Shown piece after piece: positions 26,867-34,983 of a stretch of DNA of 64,000 nucleotides. The notes beneath the pieces are model-generated. The model worked only from the letters and a program-made list of their open reading frames with translations. It searched no databases and had not been told where the DNA came from. The DNA lies in the NCBI RefSeq assembly GCF_002165625.1, contig NZ_NGNS01000018.1, forward strand, positions 1 through 64,000. The letters are read 5' to 3'. The stretch is from Neiella marina. Lineage in GTDB: Bacteria; Pseudomonadota; Gammaproteobacteria; Enterobacterales; Neiellaceae. How positions within the stretch are numbered: the stretch's first letter is position 1; each line of letters starts with the position of its first letter. The translations under genes were made by a program, and so were the position numbers.

Positions 26867-27793
26867 TCATTGGGGTTTAAGTAACGCTACCAGTTCCTTG
26901 GCCTGACGCTTGTTGGGCTGTAGTAGCAACGAGCGCATTTTGGCTTGCACGGCTTCACCAAGCCGATGAGATGCTTGTGCCAGATCGGCCTTGGCACTGG
27001 CGATACGCGCTTGGGCACGCCGCTTGGCGCGCTTGTCACTGTCATCGAGTTTGGCTTGATGGCGTTTGTAGATAAGCTCCAATGCTTGGATTCTTGCACC
27101 TAATTTGCTGCTCTCTGAGCCGGCTCTCATTAGGTAAGTCATATCGCAACTTGCGCAGAAGCTCACGCCACCAATTGCTGCTAGCTTGAGCCACAAATCC
27201 CAGTCTTCTGCCGATGGCAAGGACACATCAAAACCGCCAACCTGCCAGATCGCCTCGGTTGAAACCATCACAGTTGAGGTGCCAATACAGTTGCAGGCAA
27301 ATAGAAATGACAGCGGCTTATTCAGGGAGCGGAATTCGCCGTTGGCGCTTTGTAACTCAGTCAGTTGCCAGTAATCAAAGCAGCTGCCTAAATCTTGCCC
27401 TTGCTCGTTGACATGGCGGTAGTCAGTGAAACTCAGCAGTTGCTCGGGGTGTTGTTGGTGGTGGCGCAACTGGCGGCTTAGTTTGTCATAGGCCCAAACA
27501 TCATCGGCATCTAACATTGCCAACCACTTACCATTGGCAACTTGAATGGCGGCATTACGCGCTGCGGCGGGATGATGAACACAAACCGGCAGTAATCGAA
27601 TTCTCGGATCTTGCTTAGCTTGAGTTTCGATCCATTGACGACTGCCATCACTTGAGTCGTCGTCAGCAATAATCAGCTCCCAGTCCGTCATGTTTTGTGC
27701 TTGGACACTGGCAACGGCGGCTTTTAAATAGGTCAGGCAGTTGTGATTGGGCATGATCACGCTGACAAGTGGTTGGTTGTTGTTCATAAGCAC
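26867..27793 (-). CDS. Glycosyltransferase family 2
   Basis: A 308-aa GT-A enzyme. Visible are the nucleotide-binding start VSVIMPNHNCLTYLKAAVASV, the IADDDSSDGS acidic motif, the DxD-type MLDADDVWA and the SAEDWDLWLKL acceptor-side motif. A basic, helical ~75-residue tail follows the catalytic domain (KRHQAKLDDSDKRAKRRAQ). It lies on the opposite strand to the rest of the polysaccharide locus, divergent from the ligase/polymerase gene. Confidence 0.88.
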   Translation of the reverse strand: MLMNNNQPLVSVIMPNHNCLTYLKAAVASVQAQNMTDWELIIADDDSSDGSRQWIETQAKQDPRIRLLPVCVHHPAAARNAAIQVANGKWLAMLDADDVWAYDKLSRQLRHHQQHPEQLLSFTDYRHVNEQGQDLGSCFDYWQLTELQSANGEFRSLNKPLSFLFACNCIGTSTVMVSTEAIWQVGGFDVSLPSAEDWDLWLKLAAIGGVSFCASCDMTYLMRAGSESSKLGARIQALELIYKRHQAKLDDSDKRAKRRAQARIASAKADLAQASHRLGEAVQAKMRSLLLQPNKRQAKELVALLKPQ

Positions 27794-27830
27794 CTCGGCA
27801 CTGTAATTGCTTTGTTGTGGCTATCAACCC

Positions 27831-27867
27831 GGTAATGAGTGTTCATTTGCATGATGCAATCATTACC
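27831..27867. promoter_or_regulatory. Composite palindrome with SypG-type core
   Basis: Outer arms GGTAATGA and TCATTACC enclose TTTGCA-TGA-TGCAAT (27846-27860), one base from the shared enhancer core. It lies between the divergent glycosyltransferase and ligase genes. No GG-N10-GC element is visible 80-91 bp away on either strand, so its role as an enhancer is unproven. Confidence 0.4.
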
Positions 27868-27886
27868 AATGAGGAGTGCAGAAGCT

Positions 27887-29284
27887 GTGCCAAATAGCAT
27901 CAATGAACAACACCAAACGCAACTTGCTAATCAACTCGTCACGCGTCGTAGTGCTCGGTTTTCGGTTGGTCTATGGGCGCTGATGGTGCTGATTGCTGTT
28001 GCCTGGTATGCATTGCCTACGCCTTTAGTGGCAGTGACTCTGGCGCTATTACCGATTGTTATTTGGCCGATGCTGAATTGGCCATTTGGCATGGTGCTGG
28101 GTTTTGTCTTGCTGTCATTCTTTCGCTTACATGAACTGTATCCGCCTTTGATGGCGTTGCGTCTGCCACAGCTATTTGCCTTGGCGGCATTGGTATCGAT
28201 GGCTTGGCAGTTGTTGGTGATTCGCAAAATGCAAATCTATTGGAATCGCGACTTTAACTGGTTGATTGGCTTTTTTGTGTTTTGCGCCATTGGTGTGTTG
28301 CTCGCCAGTAACCGTTCGGTTGCCATGGCTTATTTCAATGGCGTGTTTAGCAAGATAGCACTGATGACCATCATCATTGCTTGGTTGCTGCGAGCACCGA
28401 GCGATTTTAAACAGGCCGCTATGGCTTTTATTATTGCTGGTAGCTTGGTTGCTATGGTGGCGCTGAGTAATGCCGCTGCCGGTATTGAAGTGGTTGAGGG
28501 CAATCGTGTCACCATCGGCCGCTCGTTTGGTTCGACCCTGGGCGATCCCAATGATTTAGCTTTGGTGCTGTTGTTTCCGCTGGGCTTTACCCTAGGTTGG
28601 TTGCTCCATGCTCAAGGTTGGTCTCGGTTGATGACGCTGGTTGCCTTGGTATTGCTCGTTATGGCGATATTGGCGACCCAAAGTCGCGGTGGCTTATTAG
28701 GCGTGATGACAGTCGTTGGTGTGTTTGCTTGGCGCCGAGTGCAGAACAAAACCATGCTGCTGCTTGTTGCTGGCGTGGCGTTGATGGTGTTATTTGCCTT
28801 GGCGGGAATTGATCAGCGCTCATCGGGTGGAGCGGCAGAGCAGGGCATTGATGAGTCGGCAATGGGCCGGATCTACGCTTGGCAAGCGGCTTTTTCGATG
28901 GCCTTGCATTCGCCGGTAAGCGGCGTTGGGCTCGATAACTTTTATGCCAATTACTACTTTTATTCAAGTCATTGGGATGGCAAAAATCATGCGGTTCACA
29001 GTACTTGGTTTGGCATTCTGGCTGAAACTGGCTTTGTTGGCTTGGCATTGTTCATCGCGGTGTTGTGGCGCATGGTGACTCGCATCATCAGCGTCGCGAA
29101 TATCAGGGCGCAACATCCGGCAACGCTGATGGTGGCAGAGTCGGTGCTAGCCGGTTTGCTCGGCACCGTGGTCTCCGGCACCTTTCTCACGCAGGGCTTC
29201 ACCTGGCCTTTTTACATTTTCTTCGCCCTGATCCTAGCGCTACGCCAATCCATCAATCAGCAAAATAGCGATTTTGCAAAATGA
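27887..29284 (+). CDS. O-antigen ligase/polymerase-like membrane protein (Wzy/WaaL, SypL-like)
   Basis: A ~465-aa polytopic protein with 10-12 hydrophobic helices and a large periplasmic loop at about residues 315-365 (GGAAEQGIDESAMGRIYAWQAAF, then PVSGVGLDNFYANY and HAVHSTW), characteristic of the Wzy_C/O-antigen-ligase superfamily. It would polymerise or transfer lipid-linked repeat units in the periplasm. I take the GTG at 27887 (GAGGAG ten bases upstream) as start. The frame is open to a GTG at 27839, with ATGs at 27851 and 27869, so up to 16 more residues are possible; two of those starts lie inside the palindrome. It would serve the same pathway as the flippase at 31478. Confidence 0.85.
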   Translation: MPNSINEQHQTQLANQLVTRRSARFSVGLWALMVLIAVAWYALPTPLVAVTLALLPIVIWPMLNWPFGMVLGFVLLSFFRLHELYPPLMALRLPQLFALAALVSMAWQLLVIRKMQIYWNRDFNWLIGFFVFCAIGVLLASNRSVAMAYFNGVFSKIALMTIIIAWLLRAPSDFKQAAMAFIIAGSLVAMVALSNAAAGIEVVEGNRVTIGRSFGSTLGDPNDLALVLLFPLGFTLGWLLHAQGWSRLMTLVALVLLVMAILATQSRGGLLGVMTVVGVFAWRRVQNKTMLLLVAGVALMVLFALAGIDQRSSGGAAEQGIDESAMGRIYAWQAAFSMALHSPVSGVGLDNFYANYYFYSSHWDGKNHAVHSTWFGILAETGFVGLALFIAVLWRMVTRIISVANIRAQHPATLMVAESVLAGLLGTVVSGTFLTQGFTWPFYIFFALILALRQSINQQNSDFAK

Positions 29285-29287
29285 TAA
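29273..29287. promoter_or_regulatory. SypG-type enhancer half-palindrome
   Basis: TTTGCA-AAA-TGATAA keeps one half of the palindrome intact and part of the other. It overlaps the last codons of the ligase gene and a small inverted repeat (GCAAAAT-AGCG-ATTTTGC, 29260-29277). The distance to the -24 GG is 91 bp, close to the 88 and 89 bp seen at 33 and 38.8 kb. Confidence 0.45.
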
Positions 29288-29362
29288 TTGCGCGATTGGT
29301 GTACTCATTAATGAGCATTGAACTTGTTTGTAACTAACTAATAATTATCAACTAATTACTTC

Positions 29363-29379
29363 TGGCTTAGTGCTTGCTG
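29363..29379 (+). promoter_or_regulatory. Sigma-54 promoter of glycosyltransferase/flippase operon
   Basis: CTGGCTTAGTGCTTGCTG matches TGGC-N7-TTGC, with GG at 29364-29365 and GC at 29376-29377. Transcription would start near 29388; the first gene begins at 29425 with GGGGAG before it. Confidence 0.7.
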
Positions 29380-29424
29380 TGGGTTGCTAAGGAATAACTC
29401 ACAAGTTCAACGGGGAGCCAGTCG

Positions 29425-30465
29425 ATGACAGCACCGGCATTACGCAAAGAGCAGGCTAAGCAGGTAAAGCAGATTAACCCGCCTGCGGTCTCCATCATCG
29501 TACCGATTTACAATGCAGAGCAGTGGTTAAGCGAATGTCTCGATTCGTTACTCAATCAAACCTTAGACTCGCTCGAAATTGTTTTGGTACTCGATGCACC
29601 AACCGATAACAGCCTTGCCATTTGTCAAAACTACATCGCTAAAAATCCAGGTCTGTTTACCTTGGTCAGTTTGGCGACCAATCAGGGCGTGTCGGTTGCT
29701 CGTAATCACGGGCTCGATGCGGCATCAGGCCAGTACATTGGCTTTGTTGATGCCGATGACTGGGCACACCCGCAGATGTTTGCCAGTTTGCTCGCTACCC
29801 TTTCCGAGCAAACAGCCCAGCAAAAGGCCGTTTGGGCCCGTTGTGATATGTGCTCATTTGATGATGACCGCAGCGATTCGAAATTGATGGATTTACAAGC
29901 TCAGTTTGCCGATACCTTTTTGACCAACAAACTGTTTGCTGCAGATGTCATCAAGCAACATGGTCTGCGGTTTTATCCTGATGTGATATTCGAAGATGAA
30001 GCCTTTATCTACTTATTGCGAATGCTCGAAGGACCGGCTGCTCGCTGCGACGGCCAATACTATTGGTACCGTTTGAACCCCAATGGCCAGTGTCGTGATG
30101 AATCGAAGCACCGCTTTAACTTGATGGATAAGCAGGCAATGCTCAGTCGCTTGTTGGCTGAAGTAGACTCACGCCAATTACTACCGGCGCATCGAGATTT
30201 GCTGCTGGAGTGTTTAACTAATCATGCCTTGAGTGCCTTGTACTACCCCATTGGCCATGCCGAACGGGTAGCATTCTTTCGCTTTATTCAGTTTTTGATT
30301 AAGCGCTACCAGCTACTGCCAGCCAACCGGCTCCTGCAACATCATCAACACAACTATGTCATCAGTCGCTTTTTTCGCTTCATTCGCCAGCCACTTTGTT
30401 TGGCGCCGCTCGCATGGTGGTGTCAGTTGCGGCTGCGACTGAATCAACTGGCCAATCAATCCTGA
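29425..30465 (+). CDS. Glycosyltransferase family 2 (tandem copy A)
   Basis: A 346-aa GT-A enzyme with the family signatures VSIIVPIYNAEQWLSECLDSLL, LDAPTDNS, NQGVSVARNHGLD and the metal-binding FVDADDW. The C-terminal third has an EDEAFIYLLRML motif and a helical tail. It is the first gene after the sigma-54 promoter. Copy B, starting 8 bp downstream, shares the same order of motifs and tail length, so the two arose by duplication. Confidence 0.9.
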   Translation: MTAPALRKEQAKQVKQINPPAVSIIVPIYNAEQWLSECLDSLLNQTLDSLEIVLVLDAPTDNSLAICQNYIAKNPGLFTLVSLATNQGVSVARNHGLDAASGQYIGFVDADDWAHPQMFASLLATLSEQTAQQKAVWARCDMCSFDDDRSDSKLMDLQAQFADTFLTNKLFAADVIKQHGLRFYPDVIFEDEAFIYLLRMLEGPAARCDGQYYWYRLNPNGQCRDESKHRFNLMDKQAMLSRLLAEVDSRQLLPAHRDLLLECLTNHALSALYYPIGHAERVAFFRFIQFLIKRYQLLPANRLLQHHQHNYVISRFFRFIRQPLCLAPLAWWCQLRLRLNQLANQS

Positions 30466-30473
30466 GGTGGGAG

Positions 30474-31466
30474 ATGAATCAGATAACTAACCGAGTATTC
30501 AACCGCGCCAGCAACCAGCCGCTGATCAGCGTCATTGTGCCGGTGTACAACACTGTTCAATACCTTGGTCAGTGCCTAGATAGTATTCTCGAACAAACGC
30601 TAACGGATATTGAGATTATCGTCGTTAACGACGCCAGCCCTGATCAATCGTCTATGCTGTTAAAGCGCTATCAGCAACAGTATGGCAACCGAATTAAGGT
30701 AGTGACTCATGCGACCAATCGGGGGCTGGCAGCAGCTAGAAACACAGGCTTAGACCATGCCAAAGGCCAGTTCATTGGCTTTGTCGATAGTGATGATTTT
30801 ATTGTCGCTGATATGTATGAGCAGTTGCTCAGTGCAAGCCTTCAACAAGGTGCAGAGCTGGCTGTTGCCGGCATGACGCTGCAATCAACTGAGCACAGCC
30901 AAGTACTGGCCTTTAAAAGTAAAGTTGAGAACACCTCCGCGTGCAATAAGCTGTTTGCTCGGCAATTGATTAAACGCGCGCAATTGCGATTTGCCCACGG
31001 CCAGTTGTTCGAAGATGAAGTATTTGTTCTGCAAGCCTTTATGCACGCCAAGCGGATTGCTTATGTTGATCATGCTGGCTACATCTACCGTGCCAATGAG
31101 CAAGGCATTTGCCGCCGCAAGGGCCAGGATCAACATCGCTTGCACGCCCGCATGGCCACCATCACCGATTTACTGGCAACCACCAAACCGCAATACCTTG
31201 CTGTAGCGCATCAACAAATGCTGCTGTTAGCGCTATGCCGCCATGCCATGCTGCAACTGCAAAGTAGCGTCGATTGGTACGACTTACGAAACTACTGGTT
31301 GTTTAGCCGTCATTTGATTGAGCGCTACCAACTGAACCGCCAATTTGACGCGATGGCAGATGACTATTTTGTCCGCCACTTTAAATCCGGTAGTGATCAG
31401 CTCGGACGCTTATGGCTGTGGTTCCATAGTCAACAGCTACGCCGCTGGTTGCAAGCAGCAGCATAA
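30474..31466 (+). CDS. Glycosyltransferase family 2 (tandem copy B)
   Basis: A 330-aa paralogue of the preceding gene: ISVIVPVYNTVQYLGQCLDSIL, VNDASPDQS, NRGLAAARNTGLDHAKGQFIGFVDSDDF and EDEVFVLQAFM. The ATG at 30474 follows GAGGTGGGAG, whereas the longer open frame would overlap copy A by 70 bp. Sequence divergence between the copies suggests each adds a different sugar to the repeat unit. Confidence 0.9.
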   Translation: MNQITNRVFNRASNQPLISVIVPVYNTVQYLGQCLDSILEQTLTDIEIIVVNDASPDQSSMLLKRYQQQYGNRIKVVTHATNRGLAAARNTGLDHAKGQFIGFVDSDDFIVADMYEQLLSASLQQGAELAVAGMTLQSTEHSQVLAFKSKVENTSACNKLFARQLIKRAQLRFAHGQLFEDEVFVLQAFMHAKRIAYVDHAGYIYRANEQGICRRKGQDQHRLHARMATITDLLATTKPQYLAVAHQQMLLLALCRHAMLQLQSSVDWYDLRNYWLFSRHLIERYQLNRQFDAMADDYFVRHFKSGSDQLGRLWLWFHSQQLRRWLQAAA

Positions 31467-31477
31467 ATGGCGGGCTG

Positions 31478-32875
31478 ATGATGAAACACTCGGTATTCTG
31501 GCAGCTTGCTTTGTATGGTGGTTTAACACTGCTGCAAAAGGGCATGGGTTTTATTCTGCTGCCCATTACGACCCGCTATTTATCGCTCGCAGAGTACGGC
31601 ACCTTAGAGCTGTTGGTGTTGACGCTCACCTTAGCGTCGCTATTTGAGATCAGTAGTGGCGCCTTGCCGAAAATGGCAGCCGAGCAGCAATCCAATGGTC
31701 ATAAGCTACTGTCATCAGCGGTCAAGCTCAGTGCCAGCTATGGCGTATTGGTGGCTGCTGTTTGCTGGCTGCTCGTAATCAGCAACCCATTTGATCTTTA
31801 CCGGTTGATCAGTTGGCAGCAAGCCGCTTTGTTGGCTCTGAGCGTGTGGTTGATGATGGTGCTCTATCCGCTGCAAGTTTGGCTACGAATCAAAAACAAG
31901 CCAGAGCATTATTGCCTCCTTGTTGGCAGCCAAACGCTGGTGCAATCCAGCGTCACGCTCTATGGCTTGTCAGCGGGGTGGGGGATCAATGCGATTCTGA
32001 TTGCTGGTGTCGTAGCTAATTTGGCCGCGGCGTGTTTGGCGTTGGCACTGCTTCATCGCGACTGGCAAGTCGCAGTTGATAGCAAGTTAGTGAAAGACAT
32101 CGTTAGTTACCAATCGCGCTTAATTGGCGCATCGCTGGCGTTATTTGTGCTCTATGGCCTCGATCGCATGATGATCAGTCATTGGCTTGGGCCGCAAGTG
32201 TTGGCGCAGTACGGAATCATGCTGAAGCTAACTGAAGTCATCGCGGTGTGTTTTGCCGTGTTTGAAATGTGGTGGGGGCCAAAGCGTTTTCAACTGGCTG
32301 GCACCACCGCCGGACGCGACTCGCTAGTGGCGGTGCATCAGCTGGTGCTGGTATTGCTAATGGCCGGTTTGTTGTTGGTCAGTGCCATTGCTGCGCCGGT
32401 ATTGCGTTGGTTACTGCCACCAGACTACCTTGGCGGCATGACTTGGTTACCGGCAATGTTGGTCGTGCTGGGCAGCCGTTTAAGTACCTCAATTTTAGAT
32501 TTTGGTTGTTATACCCAAGCCAAGCCGGTTTGGTTAACCCGGATTAATGGCGGCTATGCCATCGTCGCCATACCCGCTTTGTTATGGGCTATTCCACAGT
32601 GGGGCGTGCCAGGATTGTTGGTGGTTAGCGCAATTTTGTATGGCTCTCGGCTCGTCGTTTTTGGCTACTTGAGCCAACGTCTATTGCCGTTGGATTACCA
32701 GTTCAACCGATTAATTGCGCTGGCAGTGACCAGTGCCGCGATTCTGTTATTGCAGCCGCTCATTTTCCCTTTGTTCACTGGGCTACTCGTCATCACTTGG
32801 TTGTTAACAGCAGCCGCTGTGTTGCTGCGCCACCGTGCAGCCTTGTCATTCGATACCCTGACCAACCTTCGCTAG
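31478..32875 (+). CDS. Wzx-type polysaccharide flippase (MOP superfamily)
   Basis: A 465-aa integral membrane protein with 12-14 predicted helices. The start (FWQLALYGGLTLLQKGMGFILLPITTRYLSLAEYGTLELLVL) is typical of the polysaccharide_synt/Wzx family, in which lipid-linked repeat units are moved to the periplasmic face. It is 11 bp after glycosyltransferase B and ends the operon before the hairpin at 32910. With the ligase/polymerase-like protein and the chain-length protein it completes a Wzx/Wzy pathway; in the syp locus SypK may have this role. Confidence 0.9.
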   Translation: MMKHSVFWQLALYGGLTLLQKGMGFILLPITTRYLSLAEYGTLELLVLTLTLASLFEISSGALPKMAAEQQSNGHKLLSSAVKLSASYGVLVAAVCWLLVISNPFDLYRLISWQQAALLALSVWLMMVLYPLQVWLRIKNKPEHYCLLVGSQTLVQSSVTLYGLSAGWGINAILIAGVVANLAAACLALALLHRDWQVAVDSKLVKDIVSYQSRLIGASLALFVLYGLDRMMISHWLGPQVLAQYGIMLKLTEVIAVCFAVFEMWWGPKRFQLAGTTAGRDSLVAVHQLVLVLLMAGLLLVSAIAAPVLRWLLPPDYLGGMTWLPAMLVVLGSRLSTSILDFGCYTQAKPVWLTRINGGYAIVAIPALLWAIPQWGVPGLLVVSAILYGSRLVVFGYLSQRLLPLDYQFNRLIALAVTSAAILLLQPLIFPLFTGLLVITWLLTAAAVLLRHRAALSFDTLTNLR

Positions 32876-32909
32876 CGCCGAGCGAGTCTCCCAACATTTT
32901 TCTGCTATC

Positions 32910-32947
32910 CCAATCGCTGTTTTTGCATATTGCAAAGCAGCGATTGG
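32910..32947. promoter_or_regulatory. Hairpin enclosing a perfect SypG-type enhancer
   Basis: The perfect palindrome TTTGCA-TAT-TGCAAA (32922-32936) sits inside a longer inverted repeat with 10-bp arms CCAATCGCTG and CAGCGATTGG. It begins 88 bp upstream of the next -24 GG. It lies 34 bp after the flippase stop and no T-run follows, so if it ends transcription it does so weakly. Confidence 0.65.
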
Positions 32948-33007
32948 AGATTGTCTAAATTAGCCAATGGAATAGTGTAACTGACTGAACAATAAATAAT
33001 AAAAATT

Positions 33008-33025
33008 TTGGCAAGGTTTCTGCTG
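33008..33025 (+). promoter_or_regulatory. Sigma-54 promoter of acyltransferase operon
   Basis: TTGGCAAGGTTTCTGCTG matches TGGCA-N7-TGCT with GG at 33010-33011 and GC at 33022-33023. The start would be near 33034, and this makes the ATG at 33073, rather than one at 33037, the likely translation start. Confidence 0.72.
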
Positions 33026-33072
33026 TAGCAATACCTATGAGCACGGTTGTCGTGTTAATTGAGGAAAACAGC

Positions 33073-33795
33073 ATGATCCTATGGTTAGAAAAAACACGTT
33101 GCTGGTTAAAGCATTCTGATTCTTCATCAGTGCAATCATTGGTCGCTGCGCTAAAAAGCCTGCGGTTGATCAGCTTGCCTCGATGCGACTGGTTGTTTGG
33201 TAGTTGCTATGCCGTGCGCAATTTGTGTTTGTCGAGCGCAGGAACACTTGCTCGGGTGTTGTGGTCTACGCCGCTATTTCGCTCTCAGGTGATTGGCAGT
33301 TGCAATCGGCTATACCTCTACTGCGGCATTCCATTTGTCGCCGGCAAGCTGCAAATTCATGTCGGTGATGATTGCCGAATCTCCGGTCAAACCACCTTCT
33401 CTGGTCGCGCTGACCCAGCCATTGAACCAATTCTCTATGTTGGCAACAACGTTGATATTGGCTGGCAAACCACCGTTGCTGTCGGGCGTCGAGTGGTATT
33501 GCAAGACAATGTTCGCATTGCCGGCCAGTGCTTTCTCGCAGGTTACCCAGGACATCCACTCGATGCCAAACAACGAGCCGCGGGGTTGCCATGTCAGCAA
33601 TCGCAAGTGGGCGACATCGTGTTACAACGCGATGTTTGGTTGGCAACCGGCGTCAAGGTCATGGCTGGTGTCACCATAGGGGCAGGAACAGTGGTGGCGG
33701 CGGGCAGTGTTGTTTGTAGTGACTTGCCTGCTGGTGTTCTGGCCGCTGGCGTGCCAGCCCAAGTGATCCGTCAGTTAGCGGAGGCAACGTCATGA
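33073..33795 (+). CDS. Hexapeptide-repeat acyltransferase (SypM-like)
   Basis: A 240-aa protein whose C-terminal ~150 residues form a left-handed beta helix: hexapeptide repeats run from DDCRISGQTTFSG through GNNVDIGWQTTVAVG to VMAGVTIGAGTVVAAGSVV. The N-terminus is basic and helical. Members O-acetylate sugars or serine using acetyl-CoA, so a polysaccharide O-acetyl group is the likely product. The start has GAGGA eight bases upstream. It opens the operon of export and assembly genes; SypM occupies a comparable slot in the V. fischeri syp locus. The next gene overlaps it by 4 bp (ATGA). Confidence 0.85.
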   Translation: MILWLEKTRCWLKHSDSSSVQSLVAALKSLRLISLPRCDWLFGSCYAVRNLCLSSAGTLARVLWSTPLFRSQVIGSCNRLYLYCGIPFVAGKLQIHVGDDCRISGQTTFSGRADPAIEPILYVGNNVDIGWQTTVAVGRRVVLQDNVRIAGQCFLAGYPGHPLDAKQRAAGLPCQQSQVGDIVLQRDVWLATGVKVMAGVTIGAGTVVAAGSVVCSDLPAGVLAAGVPAQVIRQLAEATS

Positions 33796-34967
33796 AAAAC
33801 TGCAAACAAGTAAGCCCGCGCGCCTTACTCGTCTTTGGCGAAGATTGGGGCCGTCACCCAAGTAGCACTCAGCACATCGTTCGCTCGTTGGCTGCTGAGC
33901 GTCGAGTGATCTGGGTAAACTCCATTTGCTTGCGTCGGCCAAAGCTTAGTTGGCGCGATTTGCTAAGAGTCACCGATAAGCTAAAACAATGGTGGCGGGG
34001 TGGCAGTGAAAGTAGTCAGTCAACAGCAATTGCAACGCCAAAACAGCTAACCGTTATCGCGCCTTTGGTGTTTCCCGCTGCGCGCTCCAGCTTAATTAGA
34101 AAGCTCAATGTTTGGTTGGTTAATCGCCAAATCAATAAGGTTCGCCAGCGTTATGCCATCGGCTCATTGGATTTGTGGATCTCGCTGCCAACCGCAGTGG
34201 ACTGGCTCGGACACCACAATGAAAGCCATAGCTTGTATTACTGTGGTGACGATTTTGCCGCGTTGGCTGGTGTTGATCATCAACACGTTAGCGAATGTGA
34301 AGCTCAGTTAGTCCAGCGGGTCGATAGCGTTTGCGCTGCCAGTAAAACCATACAGGCCAAATTGCAACGCTTGGTCGGCGCTCGTAAGCGTGTTGAGTTA
34401 CTGCCCCACGGTGTCGATATTCGTTTGTTTTCGGCCCCGACTGAACGGCCAACGGCACTCTCAACGAATAAACCGGTGGCCGGTTTTTACGGCAGCATTG
34501 CCAGTTGGCTAGATATTGATTTGCTGGCTAATTTAGCGCAAGCCATGCCGCACTGGCATTTTGTCTTAATTGGCGCCATCGAAACTGATGTCTCTGCGCT
34601 AACAGCCATCGACAATATTGAGCTGATTGGCGCGGTGCCACATCAGCAACTGCCATCCTACGTTCAGCACTGGCAAGCGGCGATTCTGCCATTTCGCGAT
34701 TGCGCTCAGATCAAAGCATGTAATCCGCTCAAGCTGCGCGAATATTTGGCCTCTGGCACGCCTGTGATTAGTGCGCCATTTCCGGCGTTGCAACCCTACC
34801 GTGACTATGTCCAACAGGTGACGTCGTTGGTGCAGTGGCAAGCTGCCTTGAGCAGTTGCCAGCGCCCAGTGACCGCTAGCTGGCGTCGTCATCAGCAATT
34901 GGCTGTCGCCGCTGAAAGTTGGGATATCCGCGCCCGTCAGGTGAATCGCCTGCTGCAGTCGTGGTGA
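33792..34967 (+). CDS. Glycosyltransferase, GT-B fold (SypN-like position)
   Basis: A 391-aa protein of the GT1/GT4 type. The N-terminus (LLVFGEDWGRHPSSTQHIVRSL) and the donor-domain pieces (LLPHGVDIRLFS, AGFYGSIASWLDIDLL, PFRDCAQIKACNPLKLREYLASG) are typical of enzymes transferring sugars onto lipid-linked intermediates in exopolysaccharide loci. It is translationally coupled to the acyltransferase and 16 bp before the chain-length gene. Confidence 0.85.
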   Translation: MKNCKQVSPRALLVFGEDWGRHPSSTQHIVRSLAAERRVIWVNSICLRRPKLSWRDLLRVTDKLKQWWRGGSESSQSTAIATPKQLTVIAPLVFPAARSSLIRKLNVWLVNRQINKVRQRYAIGSLDLWISLPTAVDWLGHHNESHSLYYCGDDFAALAGVDHQHVSECEAQLVQRVDSVCAASKTIQAKLQRLVGARKRVELLPHGVDIRLFSAPTERPTALSTNKPVAGFYGSIASWLDIDLLANLAQAMPHWHFVLIGAIETDVSALTAIDNIELIGAVPHQQLPSYVQHWQAAILPFRDCAQIKACNPLKLREYLASGTPVISAPFPALQPYRDYVQQVTSLVQWQAALSSCQRPVTASWRRHQQLAVAAESWDIRARQVNRLLQSW

Positions 34968-34983
34968 GTCGGAGTAACTAGTT

